Notes under the pieces: model-generated
Told to the model about the DNA's origin: nothing
Databases searched by the model: none
The model's input: the letters and a program-made list of their open reading frames with translations, nothing else
In this document: one piece after another, positions 17,701 to 26,543 of the stretch
How the letters are laid out: the number at the start of each line of letters is the position of its first letter
Numbering within the stretch: the stretch's first letter is position 1
NCBI GenBank assembly: GCA_041941305.1
Contig: JBGTQJ010000042.1
Coordinates: 1 to 64,000, forward strand
Reading direction: 5' to 3'
Length of the DNA: 64,000 nt
Source of the DNA: JANSWP01 sp041941305
Lineage (GTDB): Bacteria; Bacteroidota; Bacteroidia; Chitinophagales; Saprospiraceae
Made by a program: the position numbers and the translations under genes

Positions 17701-18810
17701 TTACTCTACCCACTCTGCTACAAAAACATTCGTATCTCTGGTGCCTCCATTATTTCTGTTGGAAGAAAAAGCAAGGTGTTTGCCATCATGAGAAAACATC
17801 GGAAATGCATCGAAGGCTTCATCAAAAGTAATTTGTGTCAAACCACTGCCATCCAGATTGATTGAAAAAATATTGAACTGGCGTCCACTTTTGGAGTGAT
17901 GATTGGTGGAAAACAATATTTTTTCGCCTGAAGGATGAAAATAAGGTGCCCAATTTGCTCCGCCCAAATCTGTAATTTGCTGCAAATCAGAACCATCGAC
18001 ATTGCAAACATATATTTCCATGTCGGTAGGCTGCACCAAGCCTTGAGCTAATAAATCTTTATAGGTTTTGACATCCTCTTCAGCGGTAGGGCGTGAGGAA
18101 CGGAAAACGAGTTTTTTACTATCTGGAGAGAAAAATGCGCCCCCGTCATAACCCAATCCAAATGTAATTTGAGTTTGATTGGAACCATCAATATCCATTG
18201 TCCATAATTCCAGATCACCACTCCGAGTGGAAGTAAAGACAATTTTTTTGCCGTCTGGAGAAACGGTAGCCTCTGCATCATAGCCAGGTGCATCTGTCAA
18301 CTGTTTGGTAATATTTCCCTCCAGATCAGCTACAAAAATATCATAATCCGGAAAAATAGCCCAGACATACTTGCCATTCAGTGTGCGTGGTGCTTCGGGG
18401 CATGCCTCATTGCCAAGGTGGGTAGACGCATAAAGAATTTCCTTATCACCTGGCATAAAGTAGGAACAGGTCGTTCTTCCCTTCCCAGTGCTTAATAAAG
18501 GAGGCTTTTGTCCTACGGATCCTTTAAAAGCATCCATATAAAATATTTGGTCACAAGGTGCATCCCAATTGTCATTGGCTGCCTGAAAAATTAATTGGGT
18601 ATTGTCAAAACTCCAATAGGCTTCTGCATTGTCACCACCATTCGTAAGCTGAATTAAGTTTTTAAGGTGTGTTTCCTGTTCATACCGTAAAGTATCTACT
18701 ATTTGAGTAGTCTCATCTGATGCAGTGGATGCTTCTTGATTTTCAGTAGGAACGTTTCCACAAGAAAAACAAAGTGTAAGGACAAAGCAATAGAATAGCT
18801 GTTTAACCAT
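17701..18810 (-). CDS. TolB-like PD40 repeat lipoprotein
   Basis: A 369-residue lipoprotein (signal ending CFSC). After a Glu/Thr-rich linker it carries several PD40/WD40-like units of the TolB type: DAEATVSPDGKKIVFTSTRSGDLELW, GGAFFSPDSKKLVFRS, WAPYFHPSGEKILFSTN and AFPMFSHDGKHLAFSSNR. These build a beta-propeller on the outside face of a membrane. In Bacteroidota such proteins are common and have no defined partner. It is not in a Tol-Pal cluster, so the tolB symbol is not used. Confidence 0.8.
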   Translation of the reverse strand: MVKQLFYCFVLTLCFSCGNVPTENQEASTASDETTQIVDTLRYEQETHLKNLIQLTNGGDNAEAYWSFDNTQLIFQAANDNWDAPCDQIFYMDAFKGSVGQKPPLLSTGKGRTTCSYFMPGDKEILYASTHLGNEACPEAPRTLNGKYVWAIFPDYDIFVADLEGNITKQLTDAPGYDAEATVSPDGKKIVFTSTRSGDLELWTMDIDGSNQTQITFGLGYDGGAFFSPDSKKLVFRSSRPTAEEDVKTYKDLLAQGLVQPTDMEIYVCNVDGSDLQQITDLGGANWAPYFHPSGEKILFSTNHHSKSGRQFNIFSINLDGSGLTQITFDEAFDAFPMFSHDGKHLAFSSNRNNGGTRDTNVFVAEWVE

Positions 18811-18826
18811 GATTGTGTTTTTGCGG

Positions 18827-18834
18827 CAAAGGTA
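18827..18834 (-). promoter_or_regulatory. -7 box of the PD40 lipoprotein gene
   Basis: The minus strand reads TACCTTTG (TAnnTTTG) 17 bases before the start codon at 18810, giving a very short leader. No clear -33 box. Confidence 0.45.
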
Positions 18835-18910
18835 ATTATTAGAAGGTGGGCGCTTGGTAATGGTTTTGTAAAAATTTATTGTTGAGGGAAAGTGAATTGA
18901 ACTGGCATAA

Positions 18911-19423
18911 TTAAAAAGAAGAAAATGCCTCGGGATAAACCACTACACCAGCAGCATTTGCCAATGCACCTTCCTCTAACTCTATTGCCATAAATACTTC
19001 ATCAGGGACTTCAAAAGGACTTTGAATACCCCAATTAGAGGCTTTTTTAAAACCAAAACGTGGATAATAATCTTTATGTCCTAAAACGATAACCGACTTG
19101 AATCCCATTTCCTTTACTTTTTCCAAACCCTCTCTAATCAATAGGCTTCCAATCCCCTGATTTTGAAATTCAGGCAAGACTGCCATTGGAGCCAAAGCTA
19201 TAGAGGGAGTCCTTACTTCTCCTTCAATTCTAATTTTGGAAAAAAGGATATGCCCAATGAGTTCTCCACCTTTTTCAGCAACAATCGAAAGCTCAGGAAT
19301 GAAATATTCCGATTTTCTCAATTTTTCTATTAGTAAGGATTCCGCTTCTTGTTGAAAGGCTTGGGCATTGATTTCAAAAATATGTTGATAGTCTGAAGGT
19401 GTTTCAGGTCGAATATGTATCAT
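18911..19423 (-). CDS. GNAT family N-acetyltransferase (YhbS-like)
   Basis: A 170-residue GNAT protein. The acetyl-CoA loop is seen as L-P-E-F-Q-N-Q-G-I-G-S-L-L (about residues 89-101), preceded by the strand SIALAPMAVLP. YYPRFGFKKA and the C-terminal PEAF match the YhbS subgroup. The acceptor substrate is unknown. Cytosolic single gene. Confidence 0.85.
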   Translation of the reverse strand: MIHIRPETPSDYQHIFEINAQAFQQEAESLLIEKLRKSEYFIPELSIVAEKGGELIGHILFSKIRIEGEVRTPSIALAPMAVLPEFQNQGIGSLLIREGLEKVKEMGFKSVIVLGHKDYYPRFGFKKASNWGIQSPFEVPDEVFMAIELEEGALANAAGVVVYPEAFSSF

Positions 19424-19463
19424 TTATTTTTTCTTTTTAATGCCCTAAAACCAAAAATCGTTT

Positions 19464-19507
19464 AAAAAAAAAGCCAAATTTTCAAAAATGAAAATTTGGC
19501 TTTTTTT
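19464..19507 (-). terminator. Terminator of the first BNR-repeat gene
   Basis: The arms GCCAAATTTTC and GAAAATTTGGC are flanked by runs of A and T; on the minus strand the hairpin is followed by nine T residues. It lies 20 bp past the stop at 19527. Confidence 0.8.
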
Positions 19508-19526
19508 AAACTACAAAGGGTAATCT

Positions 19527-21491
19527 TTAGTTAACTACCAATCTTTGAGTAGCACTTTGATTATCAGCCTGGAAGCGAACGAGGTAAACACCTTTCGCCA
19601 AACCACTGATGTCCAGATTTTGAGTAAACTCACCTGCAAATTGAACACCATTCTCAAAACGCTTCACTTCTTGTCCAACCATATTGACAATACTAATGGT
19701 CGTTTGAACATTATCTGTCAATTTGTAGGAAAGATTCACATTTCCATTTGCTGGATTAGGAGCTAGGTTCATTTCGAAAGTTTCAGGAACCACAACCTCT
19801 GTATTGCTGATTCCGAAAATTTCTTCAACATCTACAGCAATGTGGTAGATGAAATTAGTCTCAGCAGGATCGGTGTCTCCACGAACTGAAAGACCAGGCT
19901 CAAAATCCAATTGGTAAGTAATATTTAGAAAATCACCGGTGACGTTTCTTGCAACTGATGGGAAAGTAGCTTCCATAGCAGGAATCAAGTCATCATCATC
20001 AACTAAACCAGGAACGATAATGTCTACTGGATCTTCCAACCATGTGGCACCACCATCTTCAGAAGCCGTGAGGAATACATGGCGATAGTGCTGCAATTCA
20101 GGATTGGCATCTTCTTTCCAGTTATCTTCTGTCAAAGCTGCATAGGCAATGTATAAGCTATTATTAACATCAACAGCAGCGCTAATAAAACCAGTAATTC
20201 CGGTAAAATAGTTTGCAGCAACACCTGTTGCCGTACTTTGTAGATCGTAAGTACCGTTACCATCAGCATCTACCAATCCAGCTACCACATTCGTAGAATC
20301 CTCACCATATGATTCATTCCAGTATCTAACACCTGACCACAATGGGAAGAAAGAGAAGTTACCATCTGTGAGGTCTTCATCGAGGTAAAACATTTCTCCA
20401 TACCATGCATGGACAGTTCCATTATTGTCAATCAATACATCTCCAGTTCCATCTGAGGTCATGATAGCTCGAAGTCCGGAAGTTCCTTCTGGTCCTCCTA
20501 CTGTATCCTGGAAGCTTAATTGGTCATTAGTCCAACCTTGATCAGCTGCATAAGCATCAATTGGGAAGTCTCTCAAAACGTGAGTTGTCCACGTCTCTCC
20601 ATTATCCGTAGATTTAGAAACGACAACATCTCCTAAGTCATCCCACAAACCAACTGCAACTATATCACCAGAAACATCAATGCTGTAGGAATCTCCATCC
20701 AAAGCAGCATATTTTGTCATGTCGATACCAGGAAGAGCAACATCAGTCTTGTCCCAAGTCACACCTCCATCAAGGGAACGGAAATACAACAAATGACCAT
20801 CAACCCCATTGAATACTTGACCGCCATTTCCAGTTGGAGTCGTTACACCAATTACGTGAATGGTATTGCCATCTGGTCCACCTGTAGCCATTCTTGGCCA
20901 CAACATACCACCTGGAGAAGAAGAAGGAATGTTAGTTTCAATCCAGGTACCGCTACCAGCATGCCATCTTGAAACGTGCAATGCATTTACAGGAACCGCG
21001 GGATCAGAAATATGGCAGACAGTGACAGGAGCATCATCAGCTGTGTGAGCGATAGCTGGCCAGCCAGTACGCACAGTAGCTTCAATTCTAGCTACTGGAG
21101 GAGGTCCCCATCCAGACCCATCATTGGTATTTACACCTGTACCTCTACCAGGATAACCAGCAGCTGCATCGGTACCAAATGTCCAGGTAGCAGTCAAATC
21201 ACCATTGCCTTTGTCATCAATTCTATTCTGACAAGACCCATTGGTTTGCAAGTCATAAACAGTAGTACCTATCGCCTCAGCGGGTTCTGTGGTGCGATTA
21301 TTCAGGGGTAGGTTGGAATTTAATTGATGTGGCAAATCTTCCATACCAGTCAAAAACTGTTTGGTCATTTTCATTGACTGAGAAGCCACTTTCTTATCCA
21401 CTTTCACACCTTCATAAGTCTTGGTGGTTTGCTGCGCGAACATCATGGTAGAGAAGAGCGCACACATAGTGAAGAGTAATAATTTACGCAT
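19527..21491 (-). CDS. Secreted BNR-repeat protein with T9SS type A sorting domain
   Basis: A 654-residue protein with a signal peptide (ends TMMFAQ). BNR/sialidase-like Asp-box motifs (S-x-D-x-G-x-T-W) are visible as SLDGGVTWDKT, STDNGETWTTH and SEDGGATWLED, so a beta-propeller is likely; no sialidase active-site residues are evident. The last 75 residues are a T9SS type A domain: NLAPNPANGNVNLSY, then VNMVGQEV and a final GVYLVRFQADNQSATQRLVVN-type strand pair. It should be exported and anchored or released at the cell surface. It is a close tandem paralogue of the next gene upstream (21708-23645). Confidence 0.85.
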   Translation of the reverse strand: MRKLLLFTMCALFSTMMFAQQTTKTYEGVKVDKKVASQSMKMTKQFLTGMEDLPHQLNSNLPLNNRTTEPAEAIGTTVYDLQTNGSCQNRIDDKGNGDLTATWTFGTDAAAGYPGRGTGVNTNDGSGWGPPPVARIEATVRTGWPAIAHTADDAPVTVCHISDPAVPVNALHVSRWHAGSGTWIETNIPSSSPGGMLWPRMATGGPDGNTIHVIGVTTPTGNGGQVFNGVDGHLLYFRSLDGGVTWDKTDVALPGIDMTKYAALDGDSYSIDVSGDIVAVGLWDDLGDVVVSKSTDNGETWTTHVLRDFPIDAYAADQGWTNDQLSFQDTVGGPEGTSGLRAIMTSDGTGDVLIDNNGTVHAWYGEMFYLDEDLTDGNFSFFPLWSGVRYWNESYGEDSTNVVAGLVDADGNGTYDLQSTATGVAANYFTGITGFISAAVDVNNSLYIAYAALTEDNWKEDANPELQHYRHVFLTASEDGGATWLEDPVDIIVPGLVDDDDLIPAMEATFPSVARNVTGDFLNITYQLDFEPGLSVRGDTDPAETNFIYHIAVDVEEIFGISNTEVVVPETFEMNLAPNPANGNVNLSYKLTDNVQTTISIVNMVGQEVKRFENGVQFAGEFTQNLDISGLAKGVYLVRFQADNQSATQRLVVN

Positions 21492-21512
21492 AAAAAACGA
21501 TTTTTAATTTAG

Positions 21513-21687
21513 TGAAACATGAAGCATCCCGAATTTTCGTAGATGCGATTTATAGGAGCGAAGATGAAATAATTTTCGAGAAAAACTATTTCATTTTCGC
21601 TCCCTTAACCCATTTATTTAGTTTTTGGTCAGGCTTGATGCCAAATAAAAAACTAATTACGAAAATTCGGGATGGCTTATGTTTCCA
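21513..21687. repeat. Cloverleaf-like inverted repeat between BNR paralogues
   Basis: The outer arms 21525-21541 and 21658-21674 are perfect 17-bp inverted repeats, extending outward with few mismatches to 21513 and 21687. Inside are two further hairpins: GGAGCGAAGATGAAATA / TATTTCATTTTCGCTCC and TAGTTTTT / AAAAAACTA. The result is a three-stem figure in the 5' region of the gene starting at 21491. An open frame of 62 codons across it is not believed. Confidence 0.65.
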
Positions 21688-21707
21688 AAAATTGAATTAG
21701 AATTAAT

Positions 21708-23645
21708 TTATTTAACCACTAATTTCTTAGTTGTTATTTGATTATCAGCCTGGAAACTTACGAGATAAACTCCATTTGCCAAATTGCTTACATCCAAATT
21801 GAAGTTGTATTCTCCTGCCAACTGATCACCTTGGTCAAAATGCATCATTTCTTGTCCCACCATGTTTCTGACACTTACAGAAGCATTAGCACTAGTTGGC
21901 AATTCATAAGATACGCTTACGATACCATTAGTTGGATTTGGAGCCAAGCCAAATTTGAACGTTTCAGGAGTGACCACCTCTTCGGTAGAAGTAACCAGGT
22001 CTGCAACATCCAAAGCAAGGTGATAGAAGAAATTCGTTTCAGCTGGATCTGAGTCTGTACCTAAGCTTGTACCAGGTTCAAAATCCAATTGATAAACAAT
22101 GTGAATTTGATCATCTACATTTCTTGCCATAGAAGGATAAACTGCTTCCATCGCGGGAATCAAATCATCGTCATCTACCAAACCAGGAGCAATAATATCC
22201 ATTGGGTTATCCAACCAGGTTTCTCCTCCATCTATTGATGCAGTTACATAAACATGGTGGTAGTGTTGCAATTGTGGGTTGGCATCTTCTTTCCAATAGT
22301 TCTCAACCAAAGCTGTATGTGTCAGGAAAATATTGTTGAATTGATCAACGCCAGCACTCATCATTGAGGTAGCACCCTGGAAATAGTTTCCGGCTATAGC
22401 AGCACTTGCAGCATCTTGTAAATCAAAAGTTCCATTTCCATCAGAATCCAGCAAACCGGAAACAACTCTTGTAGAATCATTTCCATGAGATTCGTTCCAG
22501 TAACGAACAGCCCCCAATAGTGGGAAAAAGCTAAAGTTCCCATCGGTTAAATCATCATCCGCATAATACATTTCACCAAACCAACAGTGAACCATACCAT
22601 TTCTGTCAACCAGTACTTCTCCAGTATTGTCCGTACTCAAAATTGCATTTGCGGCAGGTGCTCCAACCGTATCTTGATAAGTTAAATCAGCAGCAGTCCA
22701 TCCCTGGTCTACAGCATATTTGTCAATTGGGAAATCACGAACGATATGAGTCGTCCAGGTTTCCCCATTATCCTCAGATTTGCATAAAATCAAGTCTCCT
22801 AAATCATCAAAAACAGCTACTGCAACAGTTTCTCCGTCTGCATCAATATTATAGGTATCGGCACCTACAGAAGTGTATCTTGTACTATCAATTCCTGGAA
22901 GGATGACATCTAATTTATCCCAGGTAGTACCACCATCTGTAGAACGGTGATATAACAAATGTCCATTGAGTCCAGCGTATTGCATTCCTCCATTTCCAGT
23001 AGGTGTAGTGATTCCAATCGCATGGATTGTATTGCCATCAGCACCCCCAGCTACTGCACGTGGCCATAGGTTACCACCAGGAGAAGCAGAAGGAATATCA
23101 GTTTCAATCCAGGTTCCACTACCCGCATGCCAACGAGCAACATGCAATTGGCTTATCGCTACTGCAGGGTCAGAGATATGAGTTACAACTACTGGCGTTC
23201 CATCTGCCAAAGCACATAGTGCAGGCCAGCCAACACGTACTTGAGCTTCAATTCTTGCTACTGGAGGAGGTCCCCATCCACTTCCGTCATTGCTGTTGAA
23301 TCCAGTACCACGATTTGGCCAACCAGCAGCTGCATCCAAACCCATTGTCCAGGCTGCGGCCAAGCCAGTATTATGGTTAGTGATACGATTCATACAAGAA
23401 TTATTAGATTGCAAATCGTAAGTAGAAGTGCCTATTGGGGCGGCAGGGTCTGTACGGTCATTCAGAGGTAAATTAGGATTCACATGAGCCGGAGCAGGTT
23501 CGAATCCGGTTAAAGCAGGTTTCACTACTTTAATAGCTTTTACTGAAGCATGGTCTCTCATATCCACTTGTTGAAATTCGGTGGATTGAGCCATAAGTGC
23601 CATAGTGAGAAAGAAAGAACAAGTGATAAGTAGTAATCTTCGCAT
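21708..23645 (-). CDS. Secreted BNR-repeat protein with T9SS type A sorting domain (paralogue)
   Basis: A 645-residue protein with a signal peptide (ends LMAQ), colinear with its neighbour at 19527: both share N-L-P-L-N-(N/D)-R-T near residue 60, GSGWGPPPVARIEA, WHAGSGTWIET and DDDLIPAMEA, with small insertions and deletions only. The Asp-box motifs STDGGTTWDKL, SEDNGETWTTH and SIDGGETWLDN are in the same places. It ends in a T9SS type A domain (GLAPNPTNG to the C-terminus). The pair is an old tandem duplication. Function not known; surface propellers of this kind may bind glycans or peptides. Confidence 0.85.
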   Translation of the reverse strand: MRRLLLITCSFFLTMALMAQSTEFQQVDMRDHASVKAIKVVKPALTGFEPAPAHVNPNLPLNDRTDPAAPIGTSTYDLQSNNSCMNRITNHNTGLAAAWTMGLDAAAGWPNRGTGFNSNDGSGWGPPPVARIEAQVRVGWPALCALADGTPVVVTHISDPAVAISQLHVARWHAGSGTWIETDIPSASPGGNLWPRAVAGGADGNTIHAIGITTPTGNGGMQYAGLNGHLLYHRSTDGGTTWDKLDVILPGIDSTRYTSVGADTYNIDADGETVAVAVFDDLGDLILCKSEDNGETWTTHIVRDFPIDKYAVDQGWTAADLTYQDTVGAPAANAILSTDNTGEVLVDRNGMVHCWFGEMYYADDDLTDGNFSFFPLLGAVRYWNESHGNDSTRVVSGLLDSDGNGTFDLQDAASAAIAGNYFQGATSMMSAGVDQFNNIFLTHTALVENYWKEDANPQLQHYHHVYVTASIDGGETWLDNPMDIIAPGLVDDDDLIPAMEAVYPSMARNVDDQIHIVYQLDFEPGTSLGTDSDPAETNFFYHLALDVADLVTSTEEVVTPETFKFGLAPNPTNGIVSVSYELPTSANASVSVRNMVGQEMMHFDQGDQLAGEYNFNLDVSNLANGVYLVSFQADNQITTKKLVVK

Positions 23646-23931
23646 AATCCAAGATTTTGAAAAGCCTTTAGATCATTTTTTGTTCATTGGTTCAAATTTG
23701 TTTGATGTCCAAAATTTAAACTATGAACCTACGAAACCACGGCGTTGGTTTTCGTTTTTCAATTTTCGTTTAAGGTTTTTTACCAAAGCCTATAGGTAAA
23801 AGGTCAATGAGCAAAAGGCTTACGGTTTCAAGTTTCGAAAAAAGGTCGGTAAAGTTAAAAAAAGGTTAGTGAAATTATATATGCTTTCTTTTTAAGGATG
23901 TTTGGAAGGTTATTTTTGTATTCCAGAAAAC

Positions 23932-23957
23932 AAAAAAGCAGTCGCCTAAGCGACTGC
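23932..23957 (-). terminator. Terminator of the alpha/beta-hydrolase operon
   Basis: GCAGTCGC (23938-23945) pairs with GCGACTGC (23950-23957) around a 4-base loop. On the minus strand it is followed by six T residues. It lies 79 bp beyond the stop at 24036. The rest of the 390-bp gap 23646-24035 is AT-rich with no gene seen. Confidence 0.75.
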
Positions 23958-24035
23958 CTCGATATAACAGGACAAATATGGATATTTTTTGAAAGTACCT
24001 GGTTTAGGGTTATCAGCCAGGACTGATATTGTATT

Positions 24036-24950
24036 TTAATCGTTTATAAACTCTACTATTTTTTTAACAACCAGGGAATCTTTCATGATTCGATAATGCC
24101 CCATTCCATCCGTTACAATCATGGTGGCATTATCCCAATTTTCATAAATTTTTACAGCAGAACGAAATGGCACTACCGGATCTTTTTTGTCATGAACGAC
24201 CAGGACATCTTTCACATTCAGGTTTTTATAACCAGTTGCAACGTCTATCATTTCCAAGGGTCGATTATTGACTTTGCTCTGTAATATTCTTTCAAATTCC
24301 TGAGCCGCTTTTCTCGGCAATCTCATTATCCTGGCAGTTTTTTCAAAAACAGATTTCAGTTTTCCAGGAACGGCAATAAATACCAGTTTATTTATCTGAT
24401 GCGTATTCTCTAAATAACCCAAAGCATAAGCTGTAGAAGCACCACCAAAAGAATGAGTAATAATTCCATACACATCCCCAACCTGATTCATAATTGCTCT
24501 AATAGCGCCTGCAAAATGGGGTAGATTGGTTCGCTTCCCGTCTGAATTTCCATGAGCAGGGCCATCAAAAGCTACAACCCGAAACCCAGCAGCTACCAAT
24601 TCAGGAACAAAACTTCTTAAACCTGTTCCTCTTGACTCCCAACCATGTACCAGCAAGACTGTTTTCTCTCCTTGCCCCCATTCATAACCTTTTAATATTT
24701 GCTTGCCATAGAGAAATTCAAATAATCGAGCACTCTCCAAAATTTCATCTGAAATAGCATGTCGCGCTCTTCTGAGGGGCGTCGTAAAAAACTTGTAAGC
24801 AAGTTGCCCAGCTTGTTTTGGAAATAATCTGCCAAGCGTCTGAAAGCCAAATTGAATAAACTTAAAGACTGGAGGGTAAGGTCTGGCACGCTCTGGCTTA
24901 GATTTTTTAGGATTATTTTTTATGATATCGAGTGATTTGGTAGCTACCAT
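24036..24950 (-). CDS. Alpha/beta-hydrolase
   Basis: A 304-residue alpha/beta-hydrolase. The oxyanion segment is VLLVHGWESRG (about residue 98), the strand before it is EKTVLLVHG, the nucleophile elbow is T-H-S-F-G-G-A-S (about 164-171), the acidic member is probably in VVHDKKDPVVPF and the His in MGHYRIM near the C-terminus, so the triad looks complete. No signal peptide; a basic Pro-rich N-terminus precedes the fold. It is the third gene of a minus-strand run with TetR and DinB genes (gap 115 bp), so its expression is probably controlled by that TetR protein. Confidence 0.85.
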   Translation of the reverse strand: MVATKSLDIIKNNPKKSKPERARPYPPVFKFIQFGFQTLGRLFPKQAGQLAYKFFTTPLRRARHAISDEILESARLFEFLYGKQILKGYEWGQGEKTVLLVHGWESRGTGLRSFVPELVAAGFRVVAFDGPAHGNSDGKRTNLPHFAGAIRAIMNQVGDVYGIITHSFGGASTAYALGYLENTHQINKLVFIAVPGKLKSVFEKTARIMRLPRKAAQEFERILQSKVNNRPLEMIDVATGYKNLNVKDVLVVHDKKDPVVPFRSAVKIYENWDNATMIVTDGMGHYRIMKDSLVVKKIVEFIND

Positions 24951-25065
24951 GGAAACAATGATTTTTTAATTTTTGGTTCTCTGACGTTGGGTAATTTTGA
25001 TAATCTATAAATGACAATAACCTCTCCTAGATGGTGTATTTTTAATCAAAGTGTTTTTAAAAATA

Positions 25066-25710
25066 TCAAATGCTGAGATGCTCGACAACATCCTCTGTGG
25101 TTCGTAATTTCTCAATCATCTGAATCAGTAAATCAGCCATTACATTAAATGCATTGATGTCGTTGTAAATCCTGGATAGTAAAATACCTCCTTCTATTGT
25201 TCCTATAAATCTTATCGCAAATTCCTTCTCATTGACCTCTTCTTTAATTTCTCCACGCTGTTTTCCTTTTTGTACAGTATATTCAATGCGTTCACGCCAA
25301 TAATCAATTGCTTCTATCACTTTTTCTTTCAGCATCGGGTTATTATCATCTGCTTCAACCGCTGTATTTTGGATAGGGCATCCTCCTTCTACCGGAGGAT
25401 TTAAAACCCGCTCTTTGTAGAAATAAACGACTGCTTTTAACTTATCCAAAGTATTATCAATCACTCGTGTTCGATCCCCAACTTGATAGGTTACCTTCTT
25501 AACTGCATGTTCAAAAGCAGCTACCGCAATTTCATCCTTAACTCCCTTTTTATCCTGTCCATTCTTTTTAAAATTGCCATAAATGCCACCTTTTGTTAAA
25601 CCAGTCGCATCCATAATATCAGCCATCGAAGTACCATGGTATCCTTTCCGGTTAAAAAGTTCAGCTGCTTTTTCAATAATCAGCTTTTTTGTTTTTTCTG
25701 CTTTTGACAT
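25066..25710 (-). CDS. TetR/AcrR family transcriptional regulator
   Basis: A 214-residue regulator. The N-terminal helix-turn-helix is typical: IIEKAAELFNRKGYHGTSMADIMDATGLTKGGIYGNF at residues 11-48 (only key positions are cited here: F-x-x-x-G-Y-x-x-T-S, then G-x-T-x-G-x-x-Y-x-x-F). The C-terminal part is an all-helical ligand domain. It lies between the DinB gene (64 bp upstream) and the hydrolase gene. A palindromic site in the promoter of this operon (26331-26351) suggests it represses its own operon. Confidence 0.88.
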   Translation of the reverse strand: MSKAEKTKKLIIEKAAELFNRKGYHGTSMADIMDATGLTKGGIYGNFKKNGQDKKGVKDEIAVAAFEHAVKKVTYQVGDRTRVIDNTLDKLKAVVYFYKERVLNPPVEGGCPIQNTAVEADDNNPMLKEKVIEAIDYWRERIEYTVQKGKQRGEIKEEVNEKEFAIRFIGTIEGGILLSRIYNDINAFNVMADLLIQMIEKLRTTEDVVEHLSI

Positions 25711-25774
25711 TTTTACATTTTGGTGGATTCGATGAAAAAAGTTGAATAATTAACACCATCAAATTATGCTGGAA

Positions 25775-26305
25775 TTATACAATCTTCTTTATCGCCCTCA
25801 AATGATGATAGGTATGAAAGATGGTAAAGAACAGAATCTCGCGAATGGTCATCTTCCCCAAAACAGGATGCTTCACCACGTATTTATCTAAATCCTTTTC
25901 GCTCCATTTTTCCAATCTTTCTGCCAGACGATTGCCCACTGAATTCCAAAATTCCAACATTTCAGTTTGGTTCATTTCTGATTCAGGAAGAAAAGGACCT
26001 CCAGCTTTTGCTCCATTCTCCAATTCATTTTGATACAATTCTAAAAGCACCTCATAAGATCGTGATGGACCATTCGGTTTTCCAAACATGCGCAAACCCA
26101 TTTTAGGTGCACCTAGCGCTTTTACGATTGGTTTCGTGGAGCGAATCAAATGATCCAGGTTTTGAGCAATAGACCATTTTCCATCAATTGTTTTTGTAAA
26201 ACCTTCTTTTTCAATAGGTTTCACATAATCACTAACAACAGAAACTGCCTGTAGCCAAGCTGCTTTGATTTCTGTTTTTAAAAATATTGTAGTATCAACT
26301 TTCAT
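25775..26305 (-). CDS. DinB-like (DinB_2) family protein
   Basis: A 176-residue protein of the DinB/YfiT superfamily, a four-helix bundle. Metal-ligand candidates are the His in NLDHLIRS (about residue 51) and the paired His in FHTYHHLRAIKK at the C-terminus, the usual arrangement for this family. Members are metal-dependent thiol transferases (bacillithiol or mycothiol S-transferases) or of unknown function. First gene of the TetR-controlled operon. Confidence 0.8.
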   Translation of the reverse strand: MKVDTTIFLKTEIKAAWLQAVSVVSDYVKPIEKEGFTKTIDGKWSIAQNLDHLIRSTKPIVKALGAPKMGLRMFGKPNGPSRSYEVLLELYQNELENGAKAGGPFLPESEMNQTEMLEFWNSVGNRLAERLEKWSEKDLDKYVVKHPVLGKMTIREILFFTIFHTYHHLRAIKKIV

Positions 26306-26325
26306 AATTATTTTATTATTTCGGA

Positions 26326-26356
26326 CAAAAATAAACCAATCGGTCTTTTATGCAAA
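26326..26356 (-). promoter_or_regulatory. Promoter with TetR-type operator in the spacer
   Basis: On the minus strand TTTG (26353-26356) is followed after exactly 19 bases by TATTTTTG (26326-26333), a perfect Bacteroidota promoter, 21 bases before the DinB start codon. The spacer is an imperfect palindrome (ATAAACCAATCGGTCTTTTAT, 21 bases at 26331-26351) with ACCxATxGGT-type symmetry, the usual shape of a TetR operator. A repressor bound here would block RNA polymerase directly. Confidence 0.65.
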
Positions 26357-26510
26357 ATTTTAAGGATATTATTTATTCATTCCATGAATTCAAGCCTTAC
26401 TGAGTATCAATTTGGCGCTTCGTAGCAGAATGATGAATGCCATTCGTTTAATATCCCAAAAGCCATCCCTCCGGTGTATCGCCTTATTTAGGAGTTAATT
26501 TCAAAATTTC

Positions 26511-26518
26511 TAGCTTTG
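26511..26518 (+). promoter_or_regulatory. -7 box of the FG-GAP/ASPIC gene
   Basis: TAGCTTTG matches TAnnTTTG, 25 bases before the ATG at 26544. TTTA at 26487-26490 is a weak -33 box, 20 bases away. Confidence 0.5.
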
Positions 26519-26543
26519 CTACACTAACCAAATACCACACTTT

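Noticed and set aside
21512..21700. Open frame of 62 codons between the BNR paralogues
   Set aside because: It follows the cruciform repeat; codons are explained by the palindrome.
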